A stretch of DNA of 64,000 nucleotides from Deefgea chitinilytica (GTDB taxonomy: Bacteria; Pseudomonadota; Gammaproteobacteria; Burkholderiales; Chitinibacteraceae): NCBI RefSeq assembly GCF_016881405.1, contig NZ_WOFE01000007.1, positions 80,293 to 144,292 on the forward strand, read 5' to 3'. A program made the translations under genes and the position numbers. The stretch's first letter is position 1. Each line of letters begins with the position of its first letter. The notes under the pieces are model-generated. The model searched no databases and had not been told where the DNA came from. It saw only the letters and a list, made by a program, of their open reading frames with translations. Positions 33,920-44,466 of the stretch are shown piece after piece.

Positions 33920-35202
33920 TCGCTCGTGGTTTGTATCGGCTGTTGCTATGGCTGGTGTTTCCGCTGATTTGGCTGTACTTACTCAAGCGCAGTAAAAAGC
34001 AGCCAGAATATCGCGATTTCTGGTTGGAAAGGCTGGGGTATTACTCGCTAGCTATTAAGCAGCAATTCCTGCAGTCAAATACATCCCCGGTTTGGCTGCA
34101 CGCTGTTTCTGTTGGTGAAATGCGCGCCAGTGCGCCTGTTATTGCGGCGCTGCGCCAGCTCTATCCGACACGCCCCTTGTTGCTGACCTGCATGACACCG
34201 ACAGGGCGCGCCACCGCGCAGGAATTATTCGGTGCTTTCGCGACGATTGTGTATCTGCCTTACGATTATCCATCGGCGATGCGTCGCTTTTTATGCACGT
34301 TTCAGCCGCAATGCGGTGTGGTGATGGAAACCGAAATCTGGCCTAATTTAATCCATGAATGTGCCGATGCGGGTATTCCGCTGGTGCTGGCTAATGCGCG
34401 GCTCTCAGAGAAATCTTATCGGGGTTATCAAAAAGCACGCGCCTTAATTCGCCCGGCAATGGCGCGCTGGGCGAACGTACTGGCACAAGCACCAGCCGAT
34501 GCTGCGCGCTTGGCGCAGCTCGGTGCGATTGCGCCGCAAGTGATGGGCTCGGTGAAGTTTGATAATCAAATTGATTTGGCGAAAGTCGAGCTAGGTCAGC
34601 AATGGCGTTCGCAGTTTGCGAGCCGTCGCGTGGTGTTATTGGCGTCGAGTCGTGATGGCGAAGAAGCTGAGTTTCTCGCGCAATGGCGCGGGCTATTTAC
34701 GCAGCAAGTGCCGCTGCTGATCATTGTGCCGCGTCATCCACAGCGTTTCGATGCAGTGGCGGATTTAATCGCCAACCAAGGCTTTAGCGTGCTTCGCCGT
34801 AGCCAATGGCAGAGCGAGACGGTGGTCGCAGCCGATATACTGTTGGGCGACAGTATGGGGGAAATGCTGGCTTGGTTTTCGGCTGCCGATATCACCGTGA
34901 TGGGTGGTTCTTTGTTGCCATTTGGTAGCCAAAATTTTATTGAAGCGTGCGCAGTAGGCTGCCCGGTTTTATTGGGGCCTCACACGTATAATTTTGCCGC
35001 CGCAGCTGAAGCGGCGCTGGCCGAAGGCGCGGCGTGGCAAGGTCAGTCGCTGGCCGATGTGATGGTAAAAATCCCAAAACTACTTAATGACGCCAACGAG
35101 CGGGAACCAATGCGCCGCGCCGGCATCCAATTTGCCCAAGCGCATCGGGGAGCGACTACGCAATTAATGCGCCACTTGGCGGAGTTTCTGTCTCCTCAGT
35201 AA
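33916..35202 (+). CDS. waaA: 3-deoxy-D-manno-octulosonic acid (Kdo) transferase
   Basis: Adds Kdo to lipid IVA, a membrane-associated step needed for lipopolysaccharide. It is 428 residues from a GTG start overlapping the waaC stop. An N-terminal membrane anchor (LLLWLVFPLIWLYLL) is followed by the GT-B halves: HAVSVGEMRASAPVI contains the catalytic Glu, and PRHPQRF and GGSLLPFGSQNFIEAC in the C-terminal half bind CMP-Kdo. Highly typical. Confidence 0.96.
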   Translation: MIARGLYRLLLWLVFPLIWLYLLKRSKKQPEYRDFWLERLGYYSLAIKQQFLQSNTSPVWLHAVSVGEMRASAPVIAALRQLYPTRPLLLTCMTPTGRATAQELFGAFATIVYLPYDYPSAMRRFLCTFQPQCGVVMETEIWPNLIHECADAGIPLVLANARLSEKSYRGYQKARALIRPAMARWANVLAQAPADAARLAQLGAIAPQVMGSVKFDNQIDLAKVELGQQWRSQFASRRVVLLASSRDGEEAEFLAQWRGLFTQQVPLLIIVPRHPQRFDAVADLIANQGFSVLRRSQWQSETVVAADILLGDSMGEMLAWFSAADITVMGGSLLPFGSQNFIEACAVGCPVLLGPHTYNFAAAAEAALAEGAAWQGQSLADVMVKIPKLLNDANEREPMRRAGIQFAQAHRGATTQLMRHLAEFLSPQ

Positions 35203-35337
35203 TTTCTTTGTTAGTTTTCGTGCAAAAATTTTTCGGCAAGGCGAAATCATGATGCAGAAAAACTGTTGTTTATCGACTTAGCCAATTTCTCGATGCGATG
35301 ATTTTTACATAGCGCCAATCAGGCGAAGGGGCTGGTT

Positions 35338-35790
35338 TTGCCTAACAGTAATCAATTATCGATCGACCATACCAACGACCGTGGCTGGTATTTACTCTTT
35401 GCCTGCTGGCTAATTGCAGCGAGCGGCACCTTGGGCAGCTTGTTTTTTAGCGAAGTGATGCAGATTCCACCATGCGTTTTGTGCTGGTATCAGCGGATTG
35501 CGATGTATCCCTTGTTGCTGATTTTTAGCTTCGCCTTATTCCCATTTGACCCACGCTGTACGCGCTATGCCTTGCCGTTGGCGGTGATGGGCTGGCTGCT
35601 CGCCTTCTTTCATTTGCTGATTTACAGCGGTGTGATTCCTGAATCCATGCAGCCCTGCACGACTGAAGTGTCGTGCGCCAAAATTGATTTGGAACTGATT
35701 GGCTTTATCACTATCCCATTGATGTCGGTTGCGGCGTTTTCGCTGCTGATTGGCTTGCTTTTAATGATTGCGAGAGGAAAGAAGAAATGA
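35338..35790 (+). CDS. disulfide bond formation protein B (DsbB/BdbC type)
   Basis: A four-helix inner-membrane quinone oxidoreductase of 150 residues that should reoxidise its DsbA-like partner. The first loop has PCVLCWYQR (CxxC) and the second has PCTTEVSC, matching the two cysteine pairs of the short BdbC class. The start is a TTG at 35338 with AAGGGG 7-8 bases before it. The stop overlaps the start of the DsbA-like gene by 4 bases, a redox pair made together. Confidence 0.9.
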   Translation: MPNSNQLSIDHTNDRGWYLLFACWLIAASGTLGSLFFSEVMQIPPCVLCWYQRIAMYPLLLIFSFALFPFDPRCTRYALPLAVMGWLLAFFHLLIYSGVIPESMQPCTTEVSCAKIDLELIGFITIPLMSVAAFSLLIGLLLMIARGKKK

Positions 35791-36443
35791 AGCGTTCACT
35801 GATGGTGGTGACGAGTTTGGTGGCGATGTTGGCTTTATTTGCAATTGGTGCGGTGATTTATACGCAGCAAAGCGCCGCGAGTTCGCAGCAAGTGGCGATA
35901 GAAAACAGCGCGGCGCTGAGCCGATTTTCATCGGTGACGTATGGTTCAAACGAGGCCAAAGTGCATATTGTTGAATTTATGGATCCGGCTTGTGAAGCCT
36001 GCCGTGCGTTTTATCCGTATGTGAAAAACATCATCAATCAGCATCCGGGCAAAATCAAATTAACGGTGCGCTACGCCAATTTTCATCAAGGCTCCGATTA
36101 TGTGGCGCAAGTATTAGAGGCGGCGCGAGCGCAAGATAAATATTGGCCGGCACTCGAAGCCCTGTTGGCGACGCAAGATCAATGGACCAGCCATCATGCG
36201 CCAGCGCCAGAAACGGTGTGGAAGTATTTGGGCAATTTAGGGCTCAATTTTGAGCAAATGCAGAAGGATATGAATGATCCGAAAGTGCTGGCGGTGCTTG
36301 AGCAAGATCGCGCAGATGCACAAGCTTTGCAAATCAGTAAAACGCCGTCATTTTTTGTGAATGGAAAACCGTTGATCAAGTTTGGTTACGAAGAGTTAGC
36401 GCAATTGATTCAGGGTGAATTGAAAGCGGCCTATCCAAACTAA
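35787..36443 (+). CDS. DsbA-family thiol-disulfide oxidoreductase
   Basis: A 218-residue periplasmic thioredoxin-fold protein with an N-terminal membrane anchor or signal (LMVVTSLVAMLALFAIGAVI). The active site is C69-E-A-C72 (FMDPACEACRAFYP) and a cis-proline loop (KTPSFFVNG) is present. It most resembles the DsbA/BdbD group that works with BdbC-type DsbB, which is the overlapping gene upstream. Substrates are unknown; adhesin or cytochrome folding is possible. Confidence 0.88.
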   Translation: MKRSLMVVTSLVAMLALFAIGAVIYTQQSAASSQQVAIENSAALSRFSSVTYGSNEAKVHIVEFMDPACEACRAFYPYVKNIINQHPGKIKLTVRYANFHQGSDYVAQVLEAARAQDKYWPALEALLATQDQWTSHHAPAPETVWKYLGNLGLNFEQMQKDMNDPKVLAVLEQDRADAQALQISKTPSFFVNGKPLIKFGYEELAQLIQGELKAAYPN

Positions 36444-36473
36444 ATGACTCACGCGATTCATCGCAAGTGAGCT

Positions 36474-37349
36474 TTAAGGCTTCTTGTGATGAACCGCTAG
36501 CCCGTAAATGAGCAAACCGAACAAAATCAGCCCAGTGCCGATCAATTCATCACGGTGAAACGCCTCGTGATTCAAGACATTGCCCAACCACAGTGAAGTG
36601 ACTGGCGTAATCAGCGAAATCAGCGCGACGCTGATCGGGCGACATTCACGAATCAGCCAGTAGTACAGACTAAACGCCAGTACCGAACCCAGACTTGCCA
36701 GATAGACCACCGCCGCCGCTGAGCGTAGCGGCAAGGCATCTATGAGCGGCGCGCCACTCAGCCACCAAATCAGCGCGCAAATCGCCGTGCCTATCGTTAA
36801 CGCGCCGGCATTGACCGCGACGGGCGATTGCCCTTGCGCGTGAACTTTGAGCAAGACCGCCGCGCCCGATTGCACAATTGCACTGAGTAGTAGCGCGCCA
36901 AGGCCGTAAAATCCATCAGGCGTAAGGCTTAGTTTTTGACCGAAAATGACGACTAAGCCTGCAAATCCGACCGCAATCGCTAGATATTCCAGTGTTTGAA
37001 GTGGTGTTTTCAAAATCCAGCGCGAAAACATTGCGGTTGCCAATGGAATTAAACCATACACGACGGCGACCATGCCTGAGCTAATGTATTGCGCCGCCCA
37101 GAAGGTACCGAGCATCGAGAGCGCGCTGGCGCTGCCAGCAATCACATAAACGCGTAAATCACCACGCTGCAAGGGGAGCGATTGTCGCCGCCATGCCAAG
37201 ACACTCAAAGCTAATAGGGCGGCCAGCCCAAAGCGCCCGAGTAAAGCCAAGCTAAACGGCAATCCCATTACCGCCCATTTAATCCCTAGCGCAGTGGTTG
37301 ACCAGACCAGAATCAGCGTTAAATAAGCGGATGAAATATGCGGATTCAT
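36474..37349 (-). CDS. DMT-superfamily (EamA) transporter
   Basis: A 291-residue integral membrane protein with about ten helices in two EamA repeats (for example YLAIAVGFAGLVVIFG in the first and ALTIGTAICALIWWLSG in the second). Proteins of this type export or import small metabolites such as amino acids; the substrate cannot be read from sequence. Its start overlaps the PliI-like gene stop by 4 bases (ATGA), so it is the last gene of the EVE-TauE-PliI-EamA run. It converges on the DsbA-like gene. Confidence 0.88.
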   Translation of the reverse strand: MNPHISSAYLTLILVWSTTALGIKWAVMGLPFSLALLGRFGLAALLALSVLAWRRQSLPLQRGDLRVYVIAGSASALSMLGTFWAAQYISSGMVAVVYGLIPLATAMFSRWILKTPLQTLEYLAIAVGFAGLVVIFGQKLSLTPDGFYGLGALLLSAIVQSGAAVLLKVHAQGQSPVAVNAGALTIGTAICALIWWLSGAPLIDALPLRSAAAVVYLASLGSVLAFSLYYWLIRECRPISVALISLITPVTSLWLGNVLNHEAFHRDELIGTGLILFGLLIYGLAVHHKKP

Positions 37350-37798
37350 TTTTTTCTAGCGAGCTGTTTGAGTTCAGCCACGGGGTCGTCTTTGGGGCCT
37401 AAATCGCTAATCGATTGAATACGCTTCAGGGTTTTATTTTGCCAGCTAAATACATCGGCACTGAGGTAACCCCCGCTACCGGCCGAGCGCATAATGACGA
37501 CGACTTCGCCGGCGCCATCACCGTTTAAATCCGTATTGATGACGCGCTCGATTGCCCCATCGCGCGGGTAAATTTGCCCCGTGATAAAGTCATCCAAGGG
37601 GAAATCTGGATTGGCACCACCGTAGAGACGAATCGCATAACTGCCGATGCTGCGCGGCTCGTTTTCGCCTTCCGCCACTTGAATGATGCTGCGATTATCA
37701 GGCAATTGAACTTGTTTGATAAAGCGGGGTATTTCTGCATAAGCATTCAAGGATAAAGTGTAGATGCATATACTGCGCATTATTGATTGAAGAGTCAT
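37346..37798 (-). CDS. PliI-like inhibitor of I-type (invertebrate) lysozyme
   Basis: A 150-residue exported protein, signal peptide about residues 1-21 (weakly hydrophobic). The mature part matches the pattern of periplasmic I-type lysozyme inhibitors as I remember it: IKQVQLPDNRSIIQVAEGE, ARSIGSY-like EPRSIGSYAIRLY, DDFITGQIYPRDG, an acidic NGDGAGEVVV and the inhibitory loop motif RSAGSGGYLSADVFSW (SGxxY type). Such inhibitors protect bacteria against lysozymes of invertebrate hosts or predators. It overlaps both neighbours by 4 bases. Confidence 0.75.
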   Translation of the reverse strand: MTLQSIMRSICIYTLSLNAYAEIPRFIKQVQLPDNRSIIQVAEGENEPRSIGSYAIRLYGGANPDFPLDDFITGQIYPRDGAIERVINTDLNGDGAGEVVVIMRSAGSGGYLSADVFSWQNKTLKRIQSISDLGPKDDPVAELKQLARKK

Positions 37799-38193
37799 TC
37801 TGGATAATCCGCTAACACGGCAACACCCGCCGCACTTTGATAGATGCCCAGCAAAGTCGAGCTAGAGACTATGCCAAGTCCAAGAATAAACGTCATCGCG
37901 AGTAAGCTCTGCGTGGTTTCGCTCAGTGAAAAAGAATTGTTGCTGGCAGGTTTGGGCTGCCAATGCTGCATAATTTGCGCCAAGCTTTTTTGATAGGCTT
38001 GCGGCGTACCGTCGCACGCCATGCGGACATCATCGGCAAATGGGCTGGTCTCGATTTCGTTGCGTTGCACTTGGCCGTGTTGTTGCTCAATCCACGCCGC
38101 CAAAGCCTTGCTCGCCGCAATACATTCTGCGGGGGGCGTGCTCGCGTGCGCCAGCGCGCTGCCCACTAACAGCAAGCTGGCGAGCCATTTCAC
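37795..38193 (-). CDS. small exported hypothetical protein
   Basis: A 132-residue protein from a GTG start at 38193 that overlaps the permease stop (GTGA); a longer open frame to 38283 would run into the permease gene and is not favoured. It has a Sec signal peptide (VKWLASLLLVGSALAHA), two cysteines in the mature domain (about C24 and C59) that may form a disulfide, and a hydrophobic segment near the C-terminus (LLAMTFILGLGIVSSSTLLG). No family is recognised. The place between a TauE/SafE permease and a lysozyme inhibitor gives no clear function. Confidence 0.65.
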   Translation of the reverse strand: MKWLASLLLVGSALAHASTPPAECIAASKALAAWIEQQHGQVQRNEIETSPFADDVRMACDGTPQAYQKSLAQIMQHWQPKPASNNSFSLSETTQSLLAMTFILGLGIVSSSTLLGIYQSAAGVAVLADYPE

Positions 38194-38987
38194 AGCAGGC
38201 TCCACAGCATTTTGCTCGCTAAAATAATTAATAACGCCGCAAAGCACTTTTTGAGCACCGGTACCGGTAGTCGGTGCGCACAAATCGCGCCGACTTTGGC
38301 CATCGGAAAACTAGCTAGCACGATGCTGAATAATGCGGGTAAATACACATAGCCCAAACTGCCTTGCGGTAAGGCGGGAACTGACCAGCCACTAACGATA
38401 AATCCGACCGCACCGGCAATCGCAATTGGAATGCCAACGGCGGACGAAGTGCCAATCGCTGTTTTAACCGGGACGTTGCAACTGCTCATAAATGGTACTG
38501 ACAAAGAACCGCCGCCAATCCCCACCCAGCTCGACAACAGGCCAATCACGCCACCAGCGACATTCATGCCGATGATTTTCGGCAGTTGTCGTGTTGGTTT
38601 GGGTTTGAGATCGAGTAGCATTTGCGCGGCGACGAAATAGGCAAAAACAATAAAAATACACTGCAAATAAAACGTAGAAATGAATCCGGCAATTTGCGCG
38701 CCGATAAAGGTGCCGAGCACAATCCCCGGTGTAATTTGGCGCACCACATCCCAACGCACCGCACCTTTTTGCTGATGCGCGCGCACGCTGGCTGCGCCAG
38801 TGAAAATAATCGTCGCGAGTGAAGTGCCAATCGCTAAATGTTGCTGCTGCTCAGGAATCAAGCCAATTAAGTGAAAGACCCACAGCAGCGCAGGCACGAT
38901 TACCAAACCGCCACCAACGCCGAGTAATCCTGCTAAAAATCCAGCGACTAAGCCAACGGCGAGGCAAGCCAGGATAGCTGTTAGCAT
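38190..38987 (-). CDS. TauE/SafE family (TSUP) membrane transporter
   Basis: A 265-residue permease with about eight helices and the two family repeats (AGFLAGLLGVGGGLVIVPAL near the N-terminus and GLLSSWVGIGGGSLSVPFM in the second half). Members move sulfite, sulfonates or other anions out of the cell. ATG 38987 is chosen: GAG lies 8 bases upstream and it overlaps the EVE gene stop (ATGCTAA). Substrate unknown. Confidence 0.9.
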   Translation of the reverse strand: MLTAILACLAVGLVAGFLAGLLGVGGGLVIVPALLWVFHLIGLIPEQQQHLAIGTSLATIIFTGAASVRAHQQKGAVRWDVVRQITPGIVLGTFIGAQIAGFISTFYLQCIFIVFAYFVAAQMLLDLKPKPTRQLPKIIGMNVAGGVIGLLSSWVGIGGGSLSVPFMSSCNVPVKTAIGTSSAVGIPIAIAGAVGFIVSGWSVPALPQGSLGYVYLPALFSIVLASFPMAKVGAICAHRLPVPVLKKCFAALLIILASKMLWSLL

Positions 38988-39436
38988 GCGAGTAACTCTT
39001 GAATAAAATCCCACTCTTGCTGCGTGACGGGGGTGATGGAAAGTCGACTGCCTTTTTGTAGTACGACCATATTGGCGAGCGGGGGGTATTGGCGTAGTTC
39101 GGCCAGCGATAATAGCCGTGTTTTGCGAACAAACTCGACGTCAACTTGTTGCCAGCGCGGTTTTTCTGGCGTTGATTTCGGGTCAAAATATTTGTTCGTC
39201 GGATCAAACTGTGTCGGGTCGGGGTAGGGCGCGCTGGCGACACGGGCGATGCCGGCAATGCCAACGTGCTCGCAAGACGAATGATAAAACAGCACGCCAT
39301 CGCCAATTTGCTGGGTATCGCGCATAAAGTTACGTGCTTGATAGTTCCGCACGCCATACCAGCCCACCGTATGTCGGCGGGCAAGGTCGTCAATGCTGAC
39401 GTCGTCGGGTTCTGATTTCATTAGCCAATAGTTCAT
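38981..39436 (-). CDS. EVE-domain protein
   Basis: A 151-residue single-domain EVE protein (PUA-like fold). The start MNYWLMKSEPDDVSIDDL and motifs WYGVRNYQARNFMRD and GDGVLFYHSS are characteristic. EVE domains bind modified bases in DNA or RNA (from family knowledge), and free-standing ones are common housekeeping-like genes of unclear job. ATG 39436 is preferred to a TTG two codons upstream. It heads the minus-strand overlapping run. Confidence 0.92.
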   Translation of the reverse strand: MNYWLMKSEPDDVSIDDLARRHTVGWYGVRNYQARNFMRDTQQIGDGVLFYHSSCEHVGIAGIARVASAPYPDPTQFDPTNKYFDPKSTPEKPRWQQVDVEFVRKTRLLSLAELRQYPPLANMVVLQKGSRLSITPVTQQEWDFIQELLAC

Positions 39437-39499
39437 AGGCAATACCGTAAACTAGCGGCCACGCCCGAGCAAGCGTAATTTGCAGATTTTGTCAGTTGA

Positions 39500-40444
39500 T
39501 TATGCGAGTTGCCATTCAAGCGTATCGCTGTGGCGATCGGCCGCTTCACTGAGTAGTTCATACAAACGATTTTGATTTAATTTTAAGGCTAAAGAACAGG
39601 CGGATTCTCCTTGCTGATTTTGCTGGTGTGGATTGGCGCCGCGCTCAGCCAGCCACAAAGCCGCTGCAACTTGTTTGTTCGCCGTCGCTTTATGCAGCGC
39701 AGTCCAGCCTTCATAACTACGTGCATTGATCGCCACGCTGCCGCCTTGCGCCACTAGATATTGCATCGCTACGATATGCCCACCCGCTGCCGCTTGCATC
39801 AGTGGTGTAATCCCTTTATTGCTCGCTTGCACAGGATTGAGTTCGTGCCCGATCAGTAAAGCCACCAAATCCGGATTGCCGTTTAATGCCGCCCAGTGCA
39901 GTAAGGTGTAACCATGCTGGTCTTTGACGCTTAAGTTTGCCCCTAGTTTAATCAACTGAATCACCACGTCTAACTTCCCGGCAAAACAGGCATGCATAAT
40001 GGGCGTCCAACCTGCGTCATCTTTTTGCTCGATGGGCAAACCGGCTCGCACGAATACTGGCAAGAGCCCAAATTGACGTTGTTCAATTGCACGGTTAAGC
40101 CCGTCCGGGCTTACTTTGTGCCCATGATTATTCAGAGTTTGAATATCCGCAGGGTCGACTTTATCGCTGCGAATATGTTCCCAGACGTCTTCAGTTTTGG
40201 GTTTCAGGCTATCGAGCACGATTTGCAAACGAAATAGCTCAGCCGCCACTTCGGGTGGGAAGCCCGCATGCTGCTGATCATCTTGAATCAGCAATTCGTT
40301 AAAACAAGCATCCAGATCGCCTTTTTCCCAGCTCAGCATAATGCGTGCGAGCACATTCGGATAGCGCGCTTCGAGCTGGCTGGGGTACAGCGCAGGGCTC
40401 AAACTGTCTTTGAGATGATTGATCAGAAATTGAACATTGAGCAT
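39500..40444 (-). CDS. ankyrin-repeat protein
   Basis: A 314-residue cytoplasmic protein whose C-terminal 180 residues hold about five ankyrin repeats (DDAGWTPIMHACFAGKLDVV, DQHGYTLLHWAALNGNPDLV, NKGITPLMQAAAGGHIVAMQ, YEGWTALHKATANKQVAAAL). The N-terminal part is helical and not recognised. ATG 40444 is chosen because AAGGG lies 8 bases upstream; the frame stays open to 40588 and would overlap hemB. Ankyrin proteins bind other proteins; the partner is not evident from the neighbours. Confidence 0.85.
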   Translation of the reverse strand: MLNVQFLINHLKDSLSPALYPSQLEARYPNVLARIMLSWEKGDLDACFNELLIQDDQQHAGFPPEVAAELFRLQIVLDSLKPKTEDVWEHIRSDKVDPADIQTLNNHGHKVSPDGLNRAIEQRQFGLLPVFVRAGLPIEQKDDAGWTPIMHACFAGKLDVVIQLIKLGANLSVKDQHGYTLLHWAALNGNPDLVALLIGHELNPVQASNKGITPLMQAAAGGHIVAMQYLVAQGGSVAINARSYEGWTALHKATANKQVAAALWLAERGANPHQQNQQGESACSLALKLNQNRLYELLSEAADRHSDTLEWQLA

Positions 40445-40550
40445 GACAAAGCCCTTCATAAAATGAATTAGGACGATGTCATTTGAACATTCGGCGCGCA
40501 CTTCGCGCGCCGACGCAATACCAGAGAACTTCGGTAAAACTACCTTGACG

Positions 40551-41891
<1,341 letters not shown>

Positions 41892-43529
41892 ATGATGAAG
41901 AAACTGTTATGGCTGTGTTGTGTGCTTGCTTTATGCATCGGTTCGGCGTGGGCGGCGGAGTTGTCTGGCAAACCGGTATCGCAGGGGTCTGCTACAGCAG
42001 TGGAGCTTGTGGCCAACGAGGAGCATCCGCTTGAAATCGGCAATCGAACGTTGACGGTGTTTCGTGTGGGGATTTTGTCTTACAGCAGCAAAGATAGGGC
42101 CGATGCAGCCAAATTGCGCTTAGAGCGGATTTTGGAGGCCAGCCCAATTGGTAAAGTAACGTCAGCCGCTATGCCATCGCCTGGGGTGGGAACGGCGATT
42201 TTCCTAGACGGGCAGATGGTATTCACGATTCAGCCGGATGACGTTAATGAGTTGGCGGGCGAGACGATGGAAGGGCAAGTTAATGCGGCCATCGAGCAGT
42301 TAACGCAGGTGCTCAAGGAGCGTAAAGAGCGACGTGATCCACAGCAATTATTAATCGCCGCCCTCTATACCGCGTTGGCCAGTGTTATTTTTGTCGGCGC
42401 ACTGTGGATATTAAATCGAACACGAATGGTTTTGCTCAAAATGGGGCATCGCTATTTAACGATCCCGATTGCACGCATGACCAAAAAAACGATAGGCGTG
42501 AAGATTTCATTGCTTAATCAAAGCCTGCGTTGGTTGGTCAATTTTATGGTCGGGCTGACGGCGCTATTTTTGTTGTATACGTGGATTAGCTTTGTTTTTT
42601 ATCAGTTTCCATTTACCCGCGCGTGGAGTGAAAATCTTAATCACGCAATATTGGACTTTTTAGCGCTTGCAGGATTAGCTGTATTGAATGCGATTCCTGG
42701 TTTATTGGTTGTCGTATTTATCATCATTTGCGCGCGTTATATTTCGCGTTTTATGAATTTCATTTTTAGTCGTATCGAGCGCGGCGAGCTCAATATTGCG
42801 TTTTTTGATCGCGATACCGCCAGTACCACGCGGCGTATTTTGTCGTTTTTGGTTTGGTTGTTGGCGATTGCGATGATTTATCCGTATTTGCCCGGTGCGA
42901 ACACCGATGCGTTTAAGGGCTTGTCGGTGATGGTTGGTTTGATGATCTCACTGGGGGCTTCAAGTGTGGTCGGGCAGTTTGCTAGCGGTTTGATTTTGAT
43001 TTATGCCAAATCACTCAAACAGGGCGAATACGTGCAAATTGGTGGGACTGAAGGCACCGTGGCGCATATCGGGTTGTTTGCGACCAAAATCCATACCAAT
43101 TTGCGCGAAGAAGTCAGCATTCCGAATTCCGTGCTGGTGGGGCAAAACGTGATTAATTTTTCGCGTCTTGCCGCGGGTGGCGGTGTGATTTCGCAGGTAG
43201 TGATTACGATAGGCTACGATGTGGCGTGGCGGCAGGTGGAAGCGATGCTGATTGAGGCGGCTCTCGGTACTCAGGGCGTGCGCCGCGACCCTGCGCCGCG
43301 GGTTTTTCAAACTGCGCTGTCTGATTGGTATGTGGAATATCATCTGCGGGTGGCGCTGGACGAGCCGCGCCGCCGGTTAGAAATTTTGAATGATTTACAC
43401 GGCAAGGTGCAGGATGTATTTAATACCTACGGCGTACAAATTATGTCACCCAATTATATTGCTGACCCAGCGACTGAAAAATTAGTCCCGCAGGATAAGT
43501 GGTACCCCGCACCAGCAAAAAAGAATTAA
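41892..43529 (+). CDS. MscS-family mechanosensitive channel
   Basis: A 545-residue channel protein with an N-terminal signal peptide (MMKKLLWLCCVLALCIGSAWA), a periplasmic domain of about 130 residues, then membrane helices and the conserved MscS pore/beta domain (GLMISLGASSVVGQFASGLI, IGGTEGTVAHIGLFATKI, SIPNSVLVGQNVINFSR). It is larger than E. coli MscS and belongs to the extended class. It should open on membrane tension during hypo-osmotic shock. ATG 41895 is an alternative start. A strong terminator follows. Confidence 0.9.
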   Translation: MMKKLLWLCCVLALCIGSAWAAELSGKPVSQGSATAVELVANEEHPLEIGNRTLTVFRVGILSYSSKDRADAAKLRLERILEASPIGKVTSAAMPSPGVGTAIFLDGQMVFTIQPDDVNELAGETMEGQVNAAIEQLTQVLKERKERRDPQQLLIAALYTALASVIFVGALWILNRTRMVLLKMGHRYLTIPIARMTKKTIGVKISLLNQSLRWLVNFMVGLTALFLLYTWISFVFYQFPFTRAWSENLNHAILDFLALAGLAVLNAIPGLLVVVFIIICARYISRFMNFIFSRIERGELNIAFFDRDTASTTRRILSFLVWLLAIAMIYPYLPGANTDAFKGLSVMVGLMISLGASSVVGQFASGLILIYAKSLKQGEYVQIGGTEGTVAHIGLFATKIHTNLREEVSIPNSVLVGQNVINFSRLAAGGGVISQVVITIGYDVAWRQVEAMLIEAALGTQGVRRDPAPRVFQTALSDWYVEYHLRVALDEPRRRLEILNDLHGKVQDVFNTYGVQIMSPNYIADPATEKLVPQDKWYPAPAKKN

Positions 43530-43540
43530 GCGACTCATGC

Positions 43541-43569
43541 AAAAGCCCAACTTGATAGTTGGGCTTTTT
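43541..43569. terminator. bidirectional intrinsic terminator
   Basis: AAAAGCCCAAC, loop TTGATA, GTTGGGCTTTT (43541-43551 with 43558-43568). It serves the converging MscS and solute-binding genes. Confidence 0.85.
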
Positions 43570-43596
43570 ATGTGCGTGGCTGAATTTGAGGGGACT

Positions 43597-44466
43597 TTAT
43601 TTATTTTGATTGAGTAAAGTCCAGTTTTCGATCTTCTTGGTAAAGAAACCACCATCCGTGTAGGCGCGGCGGATGCGGCCTTCTTTGCGCAATTGATTCA
43701 GCCCTTGATTTAAAGCGGCTAAAACTTGCTGGCCTTGTTCATTATTACTGACCAAAAAGTGACGACTGCCAGGCATGGCGACTTTGAGGTCGCGCACGGG
43801 TAGTAGTTTGATGCCCTCAATTTCAAATGATAGGTCTGGATTGGGCTTGAACGAGGTCATAATAAAATCACCGCGTCCGGCATTGAGCATTTTGACCATT
43901 TGCGCAAATGTTGGCGCGCTCTCGATTTTGTTAATGCCTAATTTTTCTAGTGTGCTTATATCGTTGTGCCACGCTTTATTGGTGATCACTGTGAGTTGCC
44001 GTAATTGCTCTAAAGTGGCGTGCTGAACTTTTTGGTTATGCTCGGTGGTGTAAAATCCAACGACATACTCACCTTCACGCAAAGTCGGAAGCGATAAGCT
44101 GGCTTTGCTGTCTTTTAAATCGGCGGCCCATGCTGACGTTCCCATGGCGGTGACGCGGCCGAGTTCAACCTCAGTGATATTTCGCATGTAGTTATCAATC
44201 GGTACAAATCGAATCGGATCTTTCATCCCACCCAAGTGGAGTGCTTGCTGAAATAAAATCACTTCGACGGTATCACGACGCGCGCCATCACCGCTGTAGT
44301 CGGTAATCTCTTGCACATTTCGATTGCCGACTAATTTTTGATAATCACTGAGTACATCTTTTGGAACGGCTAGATTGATGTCGGCAGCTGGTGTAAGTCC
44401 ACTCAAGATGAGTAGCGCCAGCATCGGCCAAACTAAAGCAAAGCAGCGGCGAACGTGAAGTTTCAT
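43597..44466 (-). CDS. periplasmic solute-binding protein (SBP_bac_3-like)
   Basis: A 289-residue exported protein with a signal peptide (about residues 1-27, LVWPMLALLILSGLTPAA) and a two-lobe amino-acid-binding-protein-like fold (GEYVVGFYTTEHN, LEKLGINKIESAPTFAQMVK, MLNAGRGDFIMTS, HFLVSNN, LNQGLNQLRKEGRI). No permease or ATPase gene is nearby, so it may be a free-standing sensor or orphan binding protein. The ligand is unknown. Confidence 0.8.
   Translation of the reverse strand: MKLHVRRCFALVWPMLALLILSGLTPAADINLAVPKDVLSDYQKLVGNRNVQEITDYSGDGARRDTVEVILFQQALHLGGMKDPIRFVPIDNYMRNITEVELGRVTAMGTSAWAADLKDSKASLSLPTLREGEYVVGFYTTEHNQKVQHATLEQLRQLTVITNKAWHNDISTLEKLGINKIESAPTFAQMVKMLNAGRGDFIMTSFKPNPDLSFEIEGIKLLPVRDLKVAMPGSRHFLVSNNEQGQQVLAALNQGLNQLRKEGRIRRAYTDGGFFTKKIENWTLLNQNK

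Noticed and set aside
38193..38283. N-terminal extension of the small exported protein to 38283
   Set aside because: Would overlap the TauE/SafE gene by more than 90 bases and hide the signal peptide; the GTG at 38193 overlapping the stop codon fits the operon pattern.
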